The notes under the pieces: model-generated
The model's input: the letters and a program-made list of their open reading frames with translations, nothing else
What the model was told of the DNA's origin: nothing
The model's database searches: none
Shown here: one piece after another, positions 62,013-64,000 of the stretch
Layout: each line of letters opens with the position of its first letter
Numbering within the stretch: the stretch's first letter is position 1
NCBI RefSeq assembly: GCF_000332135.1
Contig: NZ_KB235896.1
Coordinates: 5,289,356-5,353,355, forward strand
Origin: Anabaena sp. PCC 7108
Lineage (GTDB): Bacteria; Cyanobacteriota; Cyanobacteriia; Cyanobacteriales; Nostocaceae
Reading direction: 5' to 3'
DNA: 64,000 bases
Position numbers and translations under genes: made by a program

Positions 62013-62543
62013 ATGAACTTAAGAAATTTATTCATACTGGGTTTGTCTTCTCTTGTCATGGTTGGCTGCGTCCGTGAAGTATCAAATAACCAGGCTAATC
62101 AAAGTCCTATAGCTGTGAATGCATCTGTTCCTGTGTCTTCAACTCAGGCTAAACCTTTAGCTTCCTCAGCAAAATCTCCAGATTCAACAGTTATTAAATC
62201 AGGCACATTTGTTTCTGGAGAACATACAACTCAAGGAAAAGTTCGTATTACTACTAAAAACGGTAAATCATTTTTAGAGCTTGAGAATTCATTTAAGACC
62301 TCTGAATCTGGTCCAGACTTGGTAGTAATTTTACATCGTTCAAATAACGTAATTAATTCAACTAAGCCACCATCTTATTCCTTAAAAAAAGGAGACTATA
62401 TTGTTCTTGCTCCTTTACAAAAATATAGTGGCGCTCAAACATATTCTATTCCTGAAAACATCAATTTATTAAACTACAAATCTGCCGCTATCTGGTGTCG
62501 CAAGTTTAATGCTACTTTTGGTGCTGCTAATTTGAGCAGTTAA
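62013..62543 (+). CDS. DM13-domain lipoprotein
   Basis: 176 residues. Signal peptide with lipobox LVMVGC, so it is a predicted lipoprotein. After a Ser/Ala/Pro-rich linker comes a DM13 domain (about 75-176): SGTFVSGEHTTQGKVRITTKNGKSFLELENSFKTSESGPDLVVILHR and ending KYSGAQTYSIPENINLLNYKSAAIWCRKFNATFGAANL, with the invariant Cys in IWCRKF that is proposed to take part in redox reactions. GAGGA (61999-62003) lies 9 nt before ATG 62013, so I prefer it to the in-frame ATG at 62004. Role unknown. Confidence 0.88.
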   Translation: MNLRNLFILGLSSLVMVGCVREVSNNQANQSPIAVNASVPVSSTQAKPLASSAKSPDSTVIKSGTFVSGEHTTQGKVRITTKNGKSFLELENSFKTSESGPDLVVILHRSNNVINSTKPPSYSLKKGDYIVLAPLQKYSGAQTYSIPENINLLNYKSAAIWCRKFNATFGAANLSS

Positions 62544-62715
62544 AAATTAATCAAAAACTAACTACAATTGACAAGGGCAAAATTTATAAAATTAACTTTA
62601 TAAAATTGATTGGTAAAGTTAATCTAGTTTTTTGATGAAGGTATTGTGATAATTCACAGTATATCAGCAGCTATCCACTCTGCCTTCAGGAATCTAAACT
62701 TTTGAAAAAATTTGT

Positions 62716-63639
62716 CTAATGCCAAGATAGTTCACAAATAGTTCCTTGAGGAGAAAGGGGAACCCGTCGAAATTTACCTTTAATTTGTCGTGCTAAATTT
62801 TTGAACTGTTGTGTTCCCCGGCTTTCTCTTGAGGATTTAACCCCCAAACCATCATCTACAATGCTGAGTGTGTAGCAGCCCCCAGATAGAGATAAAGTGA
62901 CTTGGAGACAGGTGACTCCTGTAGCGTGTTTGCCCACATTACACAAAGCTTCTTCCAGAAATCGGCAGAGTCCTCGCTTGTTTTCAAGGGTCAAATTGCT
63001 TTCATCTATAGGCTCAAATGTGCGGATTTTTAGCTTGAGGGTTCTAAAGCAGGGAAAATCTCGCTCCAACGTATGACTATAAACTTGATAGAGAATTTCA
63101 TGTAGAGGATCTTGTAAATTTATGACTGTACGATTTCCTAAATAAAGGCTAGGTTCTTGCGTAAAGGTTTCTTGTTGCCAAAATTCATAAATTCCTCGTA
63201 GCTCTTGGTTTAAATGCTGTAGTTCTTTTTCTAATTCAGGAAGCAATTTGTGAATTGGTAAATCTTCTCCTTTCAGCAGTCTTAAAACCCTATCCAGGTT
63301 TTGGAGTGGTCCGTTGTGAATTGTTTCAAATGTAATTTCAATGATAGCTTGCCTAGCTTTAATTCGTGACCTAGCAGTTTGGTCATATTGATAGAAAGCT
63401 GTAATTGCTATGGCATTGATAAGAAAAATTATAATTGCTGGAAATATTGAAATCCAAAGACTATCAATTAACAGCAAATACCCAATACTAACTAAACCAG
63501 AAGTGGCGATACCAATAACTACAATATTTTCTAGTTGAAGTTTCATCATACCAACAATAGCAGTGTTGGAAATATCCAAGCCAAAAATCCAAATATCTTC
63601 CCATCGCTCTTTGATTGTCTTAAATGTTTTTAACTGCAT
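62716..63639 (-). CDS. Sensor histidine kinase, membrane-bound
   Basis: 307 residues. Two membrane spans (about 35-60 and 62-85: NIVVIGIATSGLVSIGYLLLI, WISIFPAIIIFLINAIAITAF) precede a dimerisation helix with the likely phospho-His in FETIHNGPLQNLDRVLRLL, and a HATPase domain with N box EEALCNVGKHATGV and G box IVDDGLGVKSS. The H box plus NGP and LxxxLR spacing suits kinases that pair with LuxR-type regulators. No extracellular sensor domain is present, so it senses in the membrane or by a partner. It follows a LuxR-type regulator by 45 nt in the same direction, so the two form a pair. Confidence 0.85.
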   Translation of the reverse strand: MQLKTFKTIKERWEDIWIFGLDISNTAIVGMMKLQLENIVVIGIATSGLVSIGYLLLIDSLWISIFPAIIIFLINAIAITAFYQYDQTARSRIKARQAIIEITFETIHNGPLQNLDRVLRLLKGEDLPIHKLLPELEKELQHLNQELRGIYEFWQQETFTQEPSLYLGNRTVINLQDPLHEILYQVYSHTLERDFPCFRTLKLKIRTFEPIDESNLTLENKRGLCRFLEEALCNVGKHATGVTCLQVTLSLSGGCYTLSIVDDGLGVKSSRESRGTQQFKNLARQIKGKFRRVPLSPQGTICELSWH

Positions 63640-63684
63640 AAGCTTGATGTTTAGTCTTAAAATTTAATTATTTTATATTTATAA

Positions 63685-64000
63685 TTAATCAATTAAGCCT
63701 TGTTCTCTTGCTTGCATTTCAGTTTGGATACGGATGTTCTTGCCATCTTCAGGGTAAATATTTAATGCATCTTGTAGCTTACTCCAATAATGACGTACCA
63801 TGCGTTCAGATATACACATTTTTTCCGCTATTGATTTATCTTGTAATCCTTCCTCAAATGCTAGGGTTAATACCTTCAGCCACTCTGGTTTAACTTCTAA
63901 TCCTGAGTGAATTCTACTAATATCTTTTGTATGAGTTAATCCCTGTAATGCCCAATCAACTCTTGTTAACATTTCCTGGGTAGAAAGACTTTTATCCGCG
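63685..64000 (-). CDS. LuxR-type response regulator (5' end outside window)
   Basis: The C-terminal part of a transcription regulator. The frame is open to the window edge, with no stop upstream of ATG 63972, so the N-terminal (probably receiver) domain is outside. The HTH is seen in LKVLTLAFEEGLQDKSIAEKMCISERMVRHYWSKLQDAL, a LuxR/GerE-like helix-turn-helix with somewhat unusual recognition helix SERMVRHYWSKL. It precedes and is probably cotranscribed with the histidine kinase, its likely partner. Confidence 0.8.
   Translation of the reverse strand, partial: ADKSLSTQEMLTRVDWALQGLTHTKDISRIHSGLEVKPEWLKVLTLAFEEGLQDKSIAEKMCISERMVRHYWSKLQDALNIYPEDGKNIRIQTEMQAREQGLID

Overview
The window looks like chromosome from a filamentous, Nostocales-type cyanobacterium. 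Signs of this are low GC, many HIP1 sites (GCGATCGC), heptanucleotide tandem repeats and MITE-like dispersed repeats, ferrochelatase with a C-terminal chlorophyll-binding helix, the succinate-semialdehyde dehydrogenase / 2-oxoglutarate decarboxylase pair of the cyanobacterial TCA bypass, and an FMN lactate-oxidase-type enzyme. Most of it is housekeeping sequence in short transcription units separated by repeat-rich spacers.

Layout. 0-11.5 kb: YqeG phosphatase (cut by the window edge), proB, two Uma2 nuclease-like genes, a putative papain-fold toxin/immunity pair, a class I (archaeal-type) lysyl-tRNA synthetase behind a ferredoxin-MBL hydrolase, an acyl-CoA synthetase, a VOC protein and ylqF. 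11.46-25.31 kb: an integrative element of about 13.8 kb inserted in the 3' end of ylqF. 25.3-47.8 kb: VanZ-LamG protein, FHA-GAF adenylate cyclase, the TCA-bypass pair, hemH, a methyltransferase, a giant PQQ-type beta-propeller protein with an FHA partner, argJ, gatB, a nuclease, a TrmH methyltransferase, tRNA-Leu and murA. 47.9-49.8 kb: an ATPase-plus-partner locus wrecked by an IS630 copy. 49.9-64 kb: M48 protease, SDR, lactate oxidase, tRNA-Leu, tRNA-Gln, cyanobacterial hypotheticals, SpoIID-like protein, BY-kinase, RNase Z, a DM13 lipoprotein and a histidine kinase / LuxR regulator pair (the regulator is cut by the window edge).

The integrative element is the most unusual part. It is bounded by a 17-bp direct repeat (11462-11478 and 25297-25313) and has TGAGTRG repeats inside both ends that could be integrase arm sites. 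It carries: (i) a tyrosine recombinase with an arm-binding N-terminus; (ii) a leftward cluster of tiny genes; (iii) a control region with repeated GTTCGTAC sites; (iv) a rightward operon that starts with a ribbon-helix-helix gene, which appears to be fused to a coiled coil by -1 frameshifting at GGGAAAA, and ends with a DnaB/RecA-like helicase whose coding sequence contains ten TGATCA sites in 240 bp (candidate internal origin); (v) a convergent, tightly packed nine-gene operon with a collagen-like protein, an 873-residue coiled-coil membrane protein and seven proteins I do not recognise. I see no terminase, portal, capsid, relaxase or conjugation gene, so this is not an ordinary prophage or conjugative element. 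A phage satellite or an undescribed small virus-like element fits best.

Mobile and repeat DNA also shapes the host part. A 200-bp repeat supplies the last 18 codons of the methyltransferase and lies inverted 6 kb away; one MITE is nested in another; an IS630 transposase is split by one in-frame stop codon.
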